DNA of 64,000 bases from Hyphomicrobiaceae bacterium (GTDB lineage Bacteria > Pseudomonadota > Alphaproteobacteria > Rhizobiales > Hyphomicrobiaceae). Both the position numbers and the translations under genes were made by a program. The notes under the pieces were generated by a model that saw nothing but the letters and a program-made list of their open reading frames with translations, ran no database searches and was not told where the DNA came from. Below, one piece after another: positions 17,165 to 25,554 of the stretch; position 1 is the stretch's first letter; each line of letters begins with the position of its first letter. The stretch lies in contig JALHMC010000011.1 of the NCBI GenBank assembly GCA_022844225.1, forward strand, positions 30,035 to 94,034. Direction: 5' to 3'.

Positions 17165-17729
17165 AGCGCGGGAACGGCTCTAGGCCCGGCTTAGCGCCCT
17201 CGGGCAGCGCGGTGCGGGCGACATTGAGCACCATGGCGATCAGCGTGTAGTAGCCGTTGACCGCGGTGAGATCCACGACGCCCTTTTCGCCGAACAGCGC
17301 GAGCGCGCGTGCGTAGGTGGCATCCGAAACGCACTTGTTCTGATGCAGCTCGGTCGCGAAGTCGTAGACGCACTCCTCGTCGATCGACATCTCACGCGGC
17401 CGCCGGCCGTCCGCGATGGCGTCGGCGATCGCCGGCCGCAGGCCGCCCTTCTCGGCCAAGGGGCGGTGTGCGTGCCACTCATAGCTCTGCCCCCACTGGC
17501 GCGCCGTGATGCAGATCGCCAACTCGTTCAGGCGCGGCGGCAGCGTGCTCTTGAAGCGCAGGTAGTCGCCCATCGCCTTGGCGCGGAGCATCACCTCGGG
17601 GCTACGCAGCATGGCCGCGAAGGGCCCACGAACGGCATAGCCCCGCCCTTCCGCAAACGTCTTGGCGGCGGCCTTCTGCTCGTCCGTCATCTTGTCGTCC
17701 GGAATGACCGGCATGCGCTCGCGGGACAT
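17163..17729 (-). CDS. Carboxymuconolactone decarboxylase / AhpD-like protein
   Basis: The 188-residue protein matches the carboxymuconolactone decarboxylase-like fold: LPPRLNELAICITARQWGQSYEWHAHRPLAEKGGL is the characteristic helical core. The CxxC redox pair of true AhpD is absent, and the motif E-W-H-A-H sits at the expected active region. It may therefore be a decarboxylase-like enzyme rather than a peroxidase partner. Its start is 27 bases after the enoyl-CoA hydratase stop codon, so the two genes probably share a transcript. The stop codon abuts the hairpin region at 17008-17164. Confidence 0.82.
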   Translation of the reverse strand: MSRERMPVIPDDKMTDEQKAAAKTFAEGRGYAVRGPFAAMLRSPEVMLRAKAMGDYLRFKSTLPPRLNELAICITARQWGQSYEWHAHRPLAEKGGLRPAIADAIADGRRPREMSIDEECVYDFATELHQNKCVSDATYARALALFGEKGVVDLTAVNGYYTLIAMVLNVARTALPEGAKPGLEPFPR

Positions 17730-17755
17730 CGTGGCTTGGCTCCATCGCTTGGGCG

Positions 17756-18514
17756 TTATCGGTACTCAGGCTTGCGCTTTTCGAGGAACGCCGCAACGCC
17801 TTCCTTGAAGTCGGGGCTGGCGCGCACCTGGTCGCCGAGGGTCTGGTCGAGCGGCTCGCGAGCCTGGGCGTGCTCGGCGATGGTGGCCGAGATCTGTGTT
17901 TTCACGGCTTGTACGGCGGCTGGGCTGTTGGCGGCGATCGCGCGCGCTTTCGCCAAGGCCCAGTCGAGGAGGTCGGTCGCGGGGACCACCTCGTTGACGA
18001 GGCCGAGGCGGGCGGCGGTGGCGGCGTCGACGAGACGTCCGGTCAGGATCAGGTCCATCGCGTGGACATAGCCGATCTGCTGGACGAGCTTCACCGTTGC
18101 GCCGCCGAACGGGTAGATGGCGAAGCGCACCTCGGGCAACCCGAAGCGAGCGTGAGGAGCGGCCGCCCGGATGTCGGTTGCGAGCAGCAACTCGACGCCC
18201 CCGCCGGCGCAGTCGCCGTTGACGGCGGCAATGATCGGCTTCGGGTAAACGCTGGTTTTGAGCAGGGAGCGGTTGACGATGGCCGCCGTCTCGGGGCTGG
18301 CGGTCAGATCGCCCCCGATGTCGGCGCCGGCGCAGAAGCCCTTCTCACCGGCCCCCGTTATGACGATCGCACGGCAGGCGGGATCCGCGGCAAGCCGGTC
18401 CCAGAGATCGGCGAGCTCGGCTAACATGGCGCGCGGCATGGCATTGCGCTTGGCCTGGTTGTCGATGGTGATCAGGACGACGTGAGGCTCGGGCTCGCTG
18501 ACGAGAAGCGGCAT
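17756..18514 (-). CDS. Enoyl-CoA hydratase/isomerase family protein
   Basis: The 252-residue protein is of the crotonase superfamily: N-terminal VVLITIDNQAKRNAM, the oxyanion-hole segment KGFCAGADI, and the second signature AAVNGDCAGGGVELLLATDIRAA. The general Glu of the second signature region appears in FGLPEVRF. The start ATG at 18514 follows GAGGGAA at proper spacing; the frame itself extends further. It hydrates or isomerises a CoA thioester. It heads a minus-strand run with the CMD-like and NTF2-like genes and is divergent from an AMP ligase across 173 bases. This suggests a CoA-dependent degradation route. Confidence 0.88.
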   Translation of the reverse strand: MPLLVSEPEPHVVLITIDNQAKRNAMPRAMLAELADLWDRLAADPACRAIVITGAGEKGFCAGADIGGDLTASPETAAIVNRSLLKTSVYPKPIIAAVNGDCAGGGVELLLATDIRAAAPHARFGLPEVRFAIYPFGGATVKLVQQIGYVHAMDLILTGRLVDAATAARLGLVNEVVPATDLLDWALAKARAIAANSPAAVQAVKTQISATIAEHAQAREPLDQTLGDQVRASPDFKEGVAAFLEKRKPEYR

Positions 18515-18687
18515 GGAAAATTCCCTCGAGGAGCGGCGACTTGGCCGATGATGGGCAGGGTAGACACGGGGCGGTCGCACTCGGTATCTACTCGGCCTCA
18601 CGTTAATCGCAGAGCTCGCAGCGGGACAGCTGGCTTATCGTCTTGCCGCAAGGGCCGCCCCGGAATCGACGATCTGGACCCCCGGAC

Positions 18688-20262
18688 ATGCAAGCCCCAT
18701 TCAGCCGAACCGTCTTCGACCTGCTGGCCGAGCAGGCGGCGCGAGCCCCCGATGCCCCGGCGGTGATCGCCAGAGAGGGCACGGTGTCGTTCGCCGGGTT
18801 GCATGACGCTGCGTCCCGGGTCGCTGGGGCCCTTCGAGCACGCGGCATCGGACGTGGCGATGCGGTCGGTATCTTGATCAACAATCGCAAGGAATGGCTG
18901 GAGATCTTCTTCGGCGCGGCGGCACTCGGCGCCACCATCATTCCGCTCAGCACTTGGTCGAAGGGCCCGGAGCTGGACTTCCTGCTCGAGGACAGCGGCA
19001 TCAAGTGCCTGTTCCTGATCGAGCGGCTGGGCGCTCAAGCGTTCGCTGACGAGATCGTCGCATTGAAGGCCTCCGGGCGGCATCCGGGGCTCGAGCGGTT
19101 CGTTCTGGTGGATGGCGCACCGCGCGACGGGTTCGAGTCCTACGAAAGTTACCGCGCCAGTGCGCCGATCGCTGCCTTGCCTCCCGGCGAAGGAGCGAGC
19201 GCGGGCGATACTCTCGTGGTGCTCTACACGTCGGGATCGAGCAACCGGCCGAAAGCCGTGCCGCTGCAACACTTCGCGGCGATCGAGAACGGCTTCAACA
19301 TCGGCGAGCGACAAGGCCTGGTCCCGGGCGATCGCGTCTTGATCTCGATCCCGCTGTTCTGGTCGTACGGTGCCGTCAACGCGCTGCCGGCCACGCTGAC
19401 GCACGGCGCAACACTTGTGCTGCAGAGCCGCTTCGAGCCGGGCGAAGCGCTCGACCTGATCGAGCAGCACGGCTGCACGGCGCTCTATACCCTGCCGGCC
19501 ATGACCAATGCGCTGGTGGCGCATCCGGCATTCGCGCGGGACCGGACGCGGACGCTGCGAACAGGCGTGACCATCGGAGCGCCACAAGATGTCCTGAAGG
19601 CGGCCGAGGTGCTGGGTGCCTCGCGCATCTGCAACATCTACGGTTCGACGGAAACGTACGGTAATTGTTGCGTCACGCCGAATGGGTGGTCGCTCGATGA
19701 GCGAGCCCACTGTCAAGGCCCGCCACTGCCGGGCGTGTCGCTGCGCATCAGGCATGCGGAGAGCGGCGCACTACTCGGACCTGGCGAGACCGGCGCCGTC
19801 GAGGTCAAGGGATTCCTGATGCCCGGCTATCTCGGAGACAGCTCCAGGCACAACGTCGAGGTGATGACCCATGACGGTTGGTTCCGCACAGGCGATCTCG
19901 GACACCTGGATGACAGTGGGCATTTCCATTTCGCCGGGCGCTCGTCCGAGATGATCAAGCGGTCGGGTATCAACGTCTCGCCAGCCGAGGTGGAGGAGGC
20001 TCTTCAGCAGCATCCGTCGGTAGGTATCGCCGGCGTGACGGGGCTTGCCGACCCGCATATGGGTGAGGCCATCGTGGCGTTCGTCGTGGCGAAGCCGGGG
20101 GTGCAGGTCGACGCCACTGAGCTCGTCGCCCATTGCCGCGAGCGACTTTCCGGCTACAAGGTTCCGGACGTCGTCCGTCTGACGGAGGCCTTGCCGCTGA
20201 CGCCGACCGGGAAGTTGATGCGGCGCGAGCTCAAGGCGTTGGCCGAGGCGGGGCGCGATTAA
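18688..20262 (+). CDS. AMP-dependent acyl-CoA synthetase/ligase
   Basis: The 524-residue adenylate-forming enzyme shows the P-loop-like LYTSGSSNRPKAVPL (a variant of TSGTTGxPK with SSNR in place of TTG), NIYGSTETYGN, GDLGHLDDSGHF, and the C-terminal catalytic TPTGKLMRREL with its Lys. It activates a carboxylic acid to its CoA ester through an acyl-AMP. The ATG at 18688 is the preferred start although no strong ribosome-binding site is visible; an in-frame start exists at 18643. A quinone oxidoreductase gene follows in the same direction. Substrate class cannot be fixed; a fatty or aromatic acid is likely. Confidence 0.88.
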   Translation: MQAPFSRTVFDLLAEQAARAPDAPAVIAREGTVSFAGLHDAASRVAGALRARGIGRGDAVGILINNRKEWLEIFFGAAALGATIIPLSTWSKGPELDFLLEDSGIKCLFLIERLGAQAFADEIVALKASGRHPGLERFVLVDGAPRDGFESYESYRASAPIAALPPGEGASAGDTLVVLYTSGSSNRPKAVPLQHFAAIENGFNIGERQGLVPGDRVLISIPLFWSYGAVNALPATLTHGATLVLQSRFEPGEALDLIEQHGCTALYTLPAMTNALVAHPAFARDRTRTLRTGVTIGAPQDVLKAAEVLGASRICNIYGSTETYGNCCVTPNGWSLDERAHCQGPPLPGVSLRIRHAESGALLGPGETGAVEVKGFLMPGYLGDSSRHNVEVMTHDGWFRTGDLGHLDDSGHFHFAGRSSEMIKRSGINVSPAEVEEALQQHPSVGIAGVTGLADPHMGEAIVAFVVAKPGVQVDATELVAHCRERLSGYKVPDVVRLTEALPLTPTGKLMRRELKALAEAGRD

Positions 20263-20334
20263 AGCGGCGCCTGCCACACGCTTACCCGGGCGGCGAGTGC
20301 TCGATAGTGACTGGAAGAGAACGGAGTCCTGCCC

Positions 20335-21312
20335 ATGCGTGCCTTGCGCTGCCATACTCTCGGTGACCTCGGCTCGCTCCGCGTCGACGAGGTCGAGAGC
20401 CCGATCCTGGGCCCAGGGCAAGTTCGCATCGGTGTAAAGGCGGCGGGCGTCAACTTTCCTGACATCCTGATGTGTGAGGGCAAGTATCAGGTCAAGCCGC
20501 CGATGCCCTTCATTCCGGGTCTCGAGGTCGCGGGCGTGGTGATGGAGGTGGGCGACGGCGTCTCCCATGTGAAGACCGGTGATCGGGTGCTGGCGTTCGC
20601 GCGACTGGCCGGTGGTTTCGCCAGCGAGATCGTTCTGCCCGGCGGTATCGTGACCCCGATTCCCGACAAGATGGACTTCGAGACGGCAGCGGCATTTCCC
20701 GTAGCCTACGGCACGGCGCAATTCGCCCTCGACTACCGCGGACACTTGAAGGCCGGTGAGACGCTCGTCGTCCTGGGCGCGACCGGTGGGGTCGGGCTGG
20801 CGGCCATCGAATGCGGGAAGCTGCTGGGTGCTCGCGTCATCGCGGCGGCAGGCGGAGCAGAGAAGCTGGCTCTGGCAAAGGAGTACGGCGCCGACGAGGT
20901 CGTCGACTACCGGGCCGAGAATCTGCGCGACCGGCTTCGCGAGTTGACGGGCGGCAACGGAGTGGACGTGGTGTTCGATCCCGTGGGCGGGCCCTATTTC
21001 GATGCCTGCGTCCGGGCAATCGGCTGGGAAGGACGCATGTTGGTGGTCGGCTTCGCCTCGGGCGAGGTGCCGAAGCCCGCGGCGAACCTTATTCTCGTCA
21101 AGAATTTTTCAGTGATTGGTGTCGTGTTCGGAGAGCACAGCCATCGTTATCCGGACCAGTCGAGGACCATGTTGACGGGCTTGCTTGCGGCTTGGCAGGA
21201 GGGCAAGCTTCGGCCGCGCATCTACAAGTCGTTCCCGCTGGAACGCGCCATCGACGCATTTGCGGAGATCACGGCGCGGCGGGTTCAGGGCAAAATGGTG
21301 CTGACCATTTAG
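20335..21312 (+). CDS. NADPH:quinone oxidoreductase family (zinc-free MDR)
   Basis: The 325-residue protein belongs to the quinone oxidoreductase branch of the medium-chain dehydrogenase family. It has the GroES-like N-terminal half with GVNFPDILMCEGKYQVKPPMPFIPG and the nucleotide-binding LGATGGVGLAAIECGKLLGA. No structural or catalytic zinc cysteines are visible, as expected for this branch. Members reduce quinones, enones or enoyl thioesters with NADPH. It follows the AMP ligase after 72 bases and may act on the product of CoA activation and dehydrogenation. A structured small-RNA locus lies downstream on the opposite strand. Confidence 0.88.
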   Translation: MRALRCHTLGDLGSLRVDEVESPILGPGQVRIGVKAAGVNFPDILMCEGKYQVKPPMPFIPGLEVAGVVMEVGDGVSHVKTGDRVLAFARLAGGFASEIVLPGGIVTPIPDKMDFETAAAFPVAYGTAQFALDYRGHLKAGETLVVLGATGGVGLAAIECGKLLGARVIAAAGGAEKLALAKEYGADEVVDYRAENLRDRLRELTGGNGVDVVFDPVGGPYFDACVRAIGWEGRMLVVGFASGEVPKPAANLILVKNFSVIGVVFGEHSHRYPDQSRTMLTGLLAAWQEGKLRPRIYKSFPLERAIDAFAEITARRVQGKMVLTI

Positions 21313-21384
21313 CCCGGCGTGCCGGCTTGCCAGCAGCTCGGAAGGCCTTTCGAAAGGGCGTCGCAGGGCGCCACGGCAAAAAGC

Positions 21385-21475
21385 AAATAAAAAGCCCGCG
21401 GCCGGGGGACAGGCCGCGGGCTAAAAGCGTGACGCCACTATGGGGGGATAGGTGGGACGGCGCCACGTTTCGGAC
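21385..21475 (-). ncRNA. Candidate small regulatory RNA with C-rich loop
   Basis: On the minus strand a promoter (21482-21510) is followed by about 90 bases without a credible reading frame, ending in an intrinsic terminator. The body folds into a 9-bp stem (CGUGGCGCC with GGCGUCACG, one G-U pair). Its loop carries a run of six C residues next to CCACCUAU, which could pair with ribosome-binding sites. Ends are estimated. Loops of this kind are known from trans-acting alphaproteobacterial small RNAs, but I cannot assign an Rfam family. Calling it a small RNA is inference from promoter, fold and terminator. Confidence 0.5.
21393..21422 (-). terminator. Intrinsic terminator, minus strand
   Basis: A perfect 11-bp GC-rich stem (21393-21403 with 21412-21422, loop of 8) is followed on the minus strand by CTTTTTATTTGC. 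That is a strong Rho-independent terminator for leftward transcription, that is, for the candidate small RNA. On the plus strand there is no T-run, so termination of the oxidoreductase gene here is less certain. Confidence 0.8.
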
Positions 21476-21906
21476 ACCCCTATGAAAGCCCATCTGTGGC
21501 ATTTGTGCAAGGGGGATCAGCAAAAATAGTTGATGAATCTCAAACGAATGAGTTTGCACTTGACGAATCATAGTTAATTATTTCGCCATCCGCCACGCTG
21601 CCGAACCATTCGTAAGCCAGAATAAGCTCATGCGACTGAGAGGGTTATTTCGGTCTACGACGACAGATGATCCGGCTCAGCGCAGCAAGTTTGGTCCGCC
21701 GCGCTGACTCACGAGATAGCGTTACGCGGGCGCGAACTCACGAGAATTGCCAGATGGACTTGAGCTTTCGCGGAGCATGGGCGGCCGCTTCGCCGTTGGG
21801 TCAGCACATTGGACCGGCGCCCACGCAGATCGAGGAACTGCGGAAAGTTCCAGACCGGGGCACTATATGGGGCGTGCCCGCAGCGGCTCTGGGCGCAGCC
21901 TGCACG
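21430..21906. other. Gene-poor intergenic stretch
   Basis: Upstream of the small-RNA promoter the sequence from about 21520 to 21650 is AT-rich compared with its surroundings. It contains a short inverted repeat, CAAAC...GTTTG, near 21545. I find no reading frame with good start and codon usage here; the long plus-strand frame starting at 21667 overlaps the small gene at 21907-22146 and looks spurious. The AT-rich part may hold regulatory DNA. Confidence 0.4.
21482..21510 (-). promoter_or_regulatory. Predicted sigma-70 promoter of the candidate small RNA
   Basis: On the minus strand TTGCAC (21510-21505) and TTTCAT (21487-21482) are separated by exactly 17 bases. The -35 element is good, and the -10 element is weak but acceptable for an alphaproteobacterium. 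It points to a transcript start near 21475, about 90 bases before the terminator. Confidence 0.4.
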
Positions 21907-22146
21907 TCAGCTCGCAGCCTTGGCCGGAGACGAGGTGGCGGGCTGTCCAGGGTTGCGCTTGAAGCTGAGCGTCAGGTTGCCATCGGTCAGCTCCGAGCAT
22001 TCGACGTGCGCGACAAACGGGTCGGACGCCTCGATGGCAGCAGCCTCCGTGCAGGCGGCGGCAGAGTCGAAAGGCTTGACGTGAACGCCGTTATCGCCGT
22101 TCGGGAGAGCGAGCAGCGTGATCATGACGATGATGATGGGATCCAT
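21907..22146 (-). CDS. Small secreted hypothetical protein
   Basis: The 79-residue protein begins with a short hydrophobic segment (MDPIIIVMITLLALP) followed by a hydrophilic domain with two cysteines, CTEAA and VECSEL, that could form a disulphide. The start ATG at 22146 has GGAGAA at ideal spacing on the minus strand. The hydrophobic start lacks basic residues, so it may be a membrane anchor rather than a cleaved signal. No family is recognised. It lies alone between the small-RNA locus and the 3-hydroxyisobutyryl-CoA hydrolase gene. Confidence 0.5.
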   Translation of the reverse strand: MDPIIIVMITLLALPNGDNGVHVKPFDSAAACTEAAAIEASDPFVAHVECSELTDGNLTLSFKRNPGQPATSSPAKAAS

Positions 22147-22397
22147 GGCGCGGTTCTCCGGCGCATGAGTGGCGTTGAGGAACGGCTTGACCGCTCCCGC
22201 TGCACGCAGAACACGATGGAAAGCCCCCGCTTCCCGCCGCCCGTACGACGAGGCTATCGGCGTCTCGTACGATCCGGCTGCCTTCGACTCGACTCAACTG
22301 ACGACGGCCAATCAGCCTTAAGAAAATGGCAACATTTCGAGCAGGTTAGGCTCGGTCCGAGTCTATGCGTGCGCGGCATCCGCTGATGCGACGCGAC

Positions 22398-23480
22398 CTA
22401 CCTCGGCGGAGTGAGGCCCGGCTCCTCCGAGGCCAGCAATTGAGCGAACAGAGCCTCGACCATGCCGTCGGTGACGTCCTCGATGCGGGACGGACGCCAT
22501 TTTGGGGCTTTGTCCTTGTCGACGAGCAGTGCGCGCACGCCCTCGGGAAATTCACCCGCCTCGAACAGGTGCGTGCAGAGGCGGAACTCCACGTTGAGAG
22601 CGGCCTCGAGAGAGCCGAGGCTTGGGGCACGTCGCATGGCCGCCAGGGAAGCCTTGAGCGCCAGCGGCGACTTCTGGAGAAGATCCGCGCGGGTCTTCAT
22701 CGCCCAATCGGCGGTCGTCGTCTGCAACTCCGCAAGAATGGCCTCGACGGAAGGCTGGGCGAAGTATCGGTCGATCTCCGGCTTCAGTGCCATCAGCGGC
22801 GAGTCGGGAACTGGCGCCGCATCGGCCACCTCGTCGAGGATGTCGGAGACCGCTTCGCCGTTGGCGTCGGTAAGAGCCGCAACGAGGGAGGCGCGCCGCT
22901 GGTGCGGGATGTGGACATCGGCGAATCCTGCCTGAATGGCGTCCGAGCCGTTCATGCGCGCGCCCGTGAGGCCGAGGTAGATGCCGAGTTCGCCAATCGC
23001 ACGGCCGAGGAGCCAGGTGCCGCCGACATCCGGGATGAGACCGATGCCGGTCTCGGGCATGGCCAGCATCGAGCGATCGGTGACGATGCGCCCACCACCT
23101 TGCGCGTGGGCGGAGAGACCGATGCCGCCTCCCATGACGATGCCGTCCATGATGGCAACGAACGGCTTCGGATAGCGATGAATAAGGGCATTCAGGCGAT
23201 ATTCCTCGCGCCAGAAGGTGCGGGCGAGACCGGAGCCCTCCGTGCGACTTTCATAGAGCGAAAGCACGTCTCCCCCCGCACAGAGAGCGCGGTCGCCGGT
23301 GCCGTCGAGAATGACGAGGGCGATCGCCGGATCATCCTTCCAGGCGAGAAGCGTCGACCAGATCTCACGGACCATGCCGAGGGTCAGGGCGTTGAGGGCC
23401 TTAGGCCTGTTGAGCGTCAGACGGCCTGCGCGGCCCTCGATTCGGATCAGGACCTCGGGCTCGGACGTCGGCTGAGACAT
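22398..23480 (-). CDS. 3-hydroxyisobutyryl-CoA hydrolase-type crotonase
   Basis: The 360-residue protein is longer than ordinary enoyl-CoA hydratases and has the pattern of 3-hydroxyisobutyryl-CoA hydrolases: LTLNRPKALNALTLGMV, the oxyanion segment RALCAGGDVLSLYE, IMDGIVMGGGIGLSAHA, and MPETGIGLIPDVGGTWLL with the catalytic Glu. The C-terminal domain includes the typical LNVEFRLCTHLFE. It releases CoA in valine breakdown. The ATG at 23480 is chosen because the frame upstream adds an unlikely basic leader. It lies downstream of the cytochrome oxidase operon, from which it is separated by a terminator. Confidence 0.87.
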   Translation of the reverse strand: MSQPTSEPEVLIRIEGRAGRLTLNRPKALNALTLGMVREIWSTLLAWKDDPAIALVILDGTGDRALCAGGDVLSLYESRTEGSGLARTFWREEYRLNALIHRYPKPFVAIMDGIVMGGGIGLSAHAQGGGRIVTDRSMLAMPETGIGLIPDVGGTWLLGRAIGELGIYLGLTGARMNGSDAIQAGFADVHIPHQRRASLVAALTDANGEAVSDILDEVADAAPVPDSPLMALKPEIDRYFAQPSVEAILAELQTTTADWAMKTRADLLQKSPLALKASLAAMRRAPSLGSLEAALNVEFRLCTHLFEAGEFPEGVRALLVDKDKAPKWRPSRIEDVTDGMVEALFAQLLASEEPGLTPPR

Positions 23481-23586
23481 GGGATGGTGCTCTGCTGATT
23501 GGCGCTTTTCGTTCGGCCGATAGTTTAAGGCGTCCCGCGCGCCCGCCAAGGCCGGATTGCAGAGCCGCGTTGCATCGGAACGAGAA

Positions 23587-23608
23587 AGGGCGGCCCATTG
23601 GCCGCCCT
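23587..23608 (-). terminator. Intrinsic terminator of the cytochrome oxidase operon
   Basis: A 9-bp perfect stem (23587-23595 with 23600-23608, loop of 4) lies 29 bases after the ctaE stop codon. On the minus strand it is followed by TTCTCG, a modest T-rich tract. It probably ends the cta transcript before the next minus-strand gene. Confidence 0.65.
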
Positions 23609-23636
23609 CCGCAGTGGATAAGCTGTATCGCGTGGC

Positions 23637-24578
23637 TCAGTGGGCACCAGCAGGATTGGCACCGGCTCCGACCACGTAGATGGCGATGAAGAGGAACAGC
23701 CAGACCACGTCGACGAAGTGCCAGTACCAGGCAGCAGCCTCGAAGCCGAAATGCTGCTTGGGCGTGAAGTGGCCCTTCATCGCGCGGACCAGACAGACTG
23801 CAAGGAAAATGGTTCCGATGATGACGTGGAAGCCGTGGAAGCCGGTCGCCATATAGAACGTGGCGCCGTAGATGTGGCCCGAGAAATTGAACGCAGCGTG
23901 CCCGTATTCGTAAGCCTGCAGCAGCGTGAAGATGAAGCCGAGAACCACGGTTGCAAGCAATCCCTGGATCAGTCCCTTGCGGTTGTTCTCGAGCAGCGCG
24001 TGATGCGCCCATGTCACCGTCGTGCCTGACAACAGCAGAACGAGAGTGTTGACGAGCGGCAGTCCCCACGGATTGAAAGTCGCGGTGAAGTTTTCGCTCG
24101 GCTTCGGCGGCCACGTGCCACCGGTCAAGGCGTTGCGCTCGACAAGGCCGATGAGATCCCGACCTTCGACCACGGAACCGTCGGGTTGGGTGATCGGCAG
24201 CGGGTGCACGCCAGAGGGGAAGAGAGAGACGTCGAAATAGGCCCAGAACCAGGCGACAAAGAACATCACCTCGGAGGCGATGAACATGATCATGCCGTAG
24301 CGCAGATGCAGGCGCACCACGGGGGTATGGTCGCCGCGGTGCGCCTCTTTGATGACATCGCGCCACCAGCCGTACATGGTGTACAGCACGCCGAACGTGC
24401 CTATGGCGAACAACCAGGGGCCGCGCATTCCCAGCAGCGTGGTTGTGGGGCTGCCGTGCGTCTTCATCCAAACGATGGCGCCAACGGCCATCACGAATGC
24501 GAACAGCGAGCCGACCGCGGGCCAGGGGCTCGGGTCGACGAGATGGTAGTCGTGGTTCTTGGCGTGGGTGTCGGCCAT
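23637..24578 (-). CDS. ctaE: Cytochrome c oxidase subunit III
   Basis: The 313-residue membrane protein is a full-length COX3: N-terminal [49 protein letters not shown], and the C-terminal [26 protein letters not shown]. Seven hydrophobic segments can be traced. Subunit III stabilises the aa3 oxidase core in the cytoplasmic membrane. The start has AGGAG at good spacing. It is the last gene of the ctaC-ctaD-ctaB-small-ctaG-ctaE operon and is followed by a terminator. Confidence 0.96.
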   Translation of the reverse strand: MADTHAKNHDYHLVDPSPWPAVGSLFAFVMAVGAIVWMKTHGSPTTTLLGMRGPWLFAIGTFGVLYTMYGWWRDVIKEAHRGDHTPVVRLHLRYGMIMFIASEVMFFVAWFWAYFDVSLFPSGVHPLPITQPDGSVVEGRDLIGLVERNALTGGTWPPKPSENFTATFNPWGLPLVNTLVLLLSGTTVTWAHHALLENNRKGLIQGLLATVVLGFIFTLLQAYEYGHAAFNFSGHIYGATFYMATGFHGFHVIIGTIFLAVCLVRAMKGHFTPKQHFGFEAAAWYWHFVDVVWLFLFIAIYVVGAGANPAGAH

Positions 24579-24706
24579 CTCGGTTCTCCTGGTCCCCTCA
24601 TCCTCTGGCGGCTGTCGGTGGCTGGACCACCCTGCCGTTCATCACTTCGAGCGTCTTGTGCGGAAAGCGGGCAACGGGCTGGCCCGCGGTCTTGCCGCCG
24701 ATGCAA

Positions 24707-25336
24707 CTATCCCGGTGGTAGCGATTGTTGGGCGCTCTCCTTTGAGCCTGCGTCCCGGTCCTGGGACGGTAGGCGCGCCTCTGCGCTGGTCTTGGGCTTC
24801 ACCACCGGATGGAACGTGTAAGACAGTGCGATCGTGCGAACCATCGCGCCATCGGTATCTTTGACGATCGCCGGATCGACGAAGAAGCTCACCGGCATCT
24901 CCATCGACTCGCCCGGCTCCAGCCGCTGCTCGGTGAAGCAGAAGCACTCAACCTTGTTGAAGAAGGCGCCGACCTGCTCGGGCGTCACGTTGAAGGTCGC
25001 CGTTCCTACGAGTGGGACCGACGAGCGGTTGGTCGCGCGGTAGAAAGCCAGGTTGTTCTCGCCGATGCGCACCTCGGACGTCGTCACCAGCGGTGCGAAG
25101 TCCCACTCGAGCCCAGGAGCGACGTTCGAATCGAAGCGCACGGTGATTGTCCGGTCGAGCACCTCGGTGGATGGAGCGATGGCGCGCTGCGTCGTACCGG
25201 CGAACCCCGTGATCTGGCAGAACAACCGATAGAGCGGCACGGAGGCGTAGGCGAGGCCAACCATACCGATCGCGATGCTGGCGCAGATAACGGCGACTTT
25301 GGCATCCGATCTGGCATGCCCGTGACTGTTCGTCAT
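24707..25336 (-). CDS. ctaG: Cytochrome c oxidase assembly protein CtaG (Cox11-like)
   Basis: The 209-residue protein has one N-terminal membrane anchor (VAVICASIAIGMVGLAYASVPLY), the Cox11 hallmark YRLFCQITGFAGTTQ, and the copper-binding CxC in VECFCFTEQRLEPGE. It delivers copper to the CuB site of subunit I. The family ends near the segment TIALSYTFHPV, and a hydrophilic tail follows. Its start overlaps the stop of the small upstream gene by four bases, which implies translational coupling. Confidence 0.95.
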   Translation of the reverse strand: MTNSHGHARSDAKVAVICASIAIGMVGLAYASVPLYRLFCQITGFAGTTQRAIAPSTEVLDRTITVRFDSNVAPGLEWDFAPLVTTSEVRIGENNLAFYRATNRSSVPLVGTATFNVTPEQVGAFFNKVECFCFTEQRLEPGESMEMPVSFFVDPAIVKDTDGAMVRTIALSYTFHPVVKPKTSAEARLPSQDRDAGSKESAQQSLPPG

Positions 25337-25542
25337 TTGGGGACCTGCTTGGTTGCGTCTTGGGTAACTGGGGGACGTGACGTGAAGCCACCATCCTTTT
25401 TGTTGAGCGCGTTCGGCCCCAGTCGGACGATGGTCGCGACATAGAACAGAACGACCAGTGCCGCGAGCGCGAGCCCAATGGCGAGCGAGCGCATGCGCTG
25501 CCGCCGTTTGTGCTCGTCCTCTGCGGAAGTCGCCACGCTCAT
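25333..25542 (-). CDS. Small single-pass membrane protein of the cta operon (CoxF-like)
   Basis: The 69-residue protein has a basic N-terminus, one transmembrane helix (SLAIGLALAALVVLFYVATIVRLG) and a polar C-terminal tail. A small protein of this shape sits between ctaB and ctaG in many alphaproteobacterial aa3 operons and is often labelled CoxF or hypothetical. It overlaps ctaG by four bases and lies 12 bases after ctaB. The role is presumably in oxidase assembly, by location only. Confidence 0.8.
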   Translation of the reverse strand: MSVATSAEDEHKRRQRMRSLAIGLALAALVVLFYVATIVRLGPNALNKKDGGFTSRPPVTQDATKQVPK

Positions 25543-25554
25543 TCCTTTCGCGCC

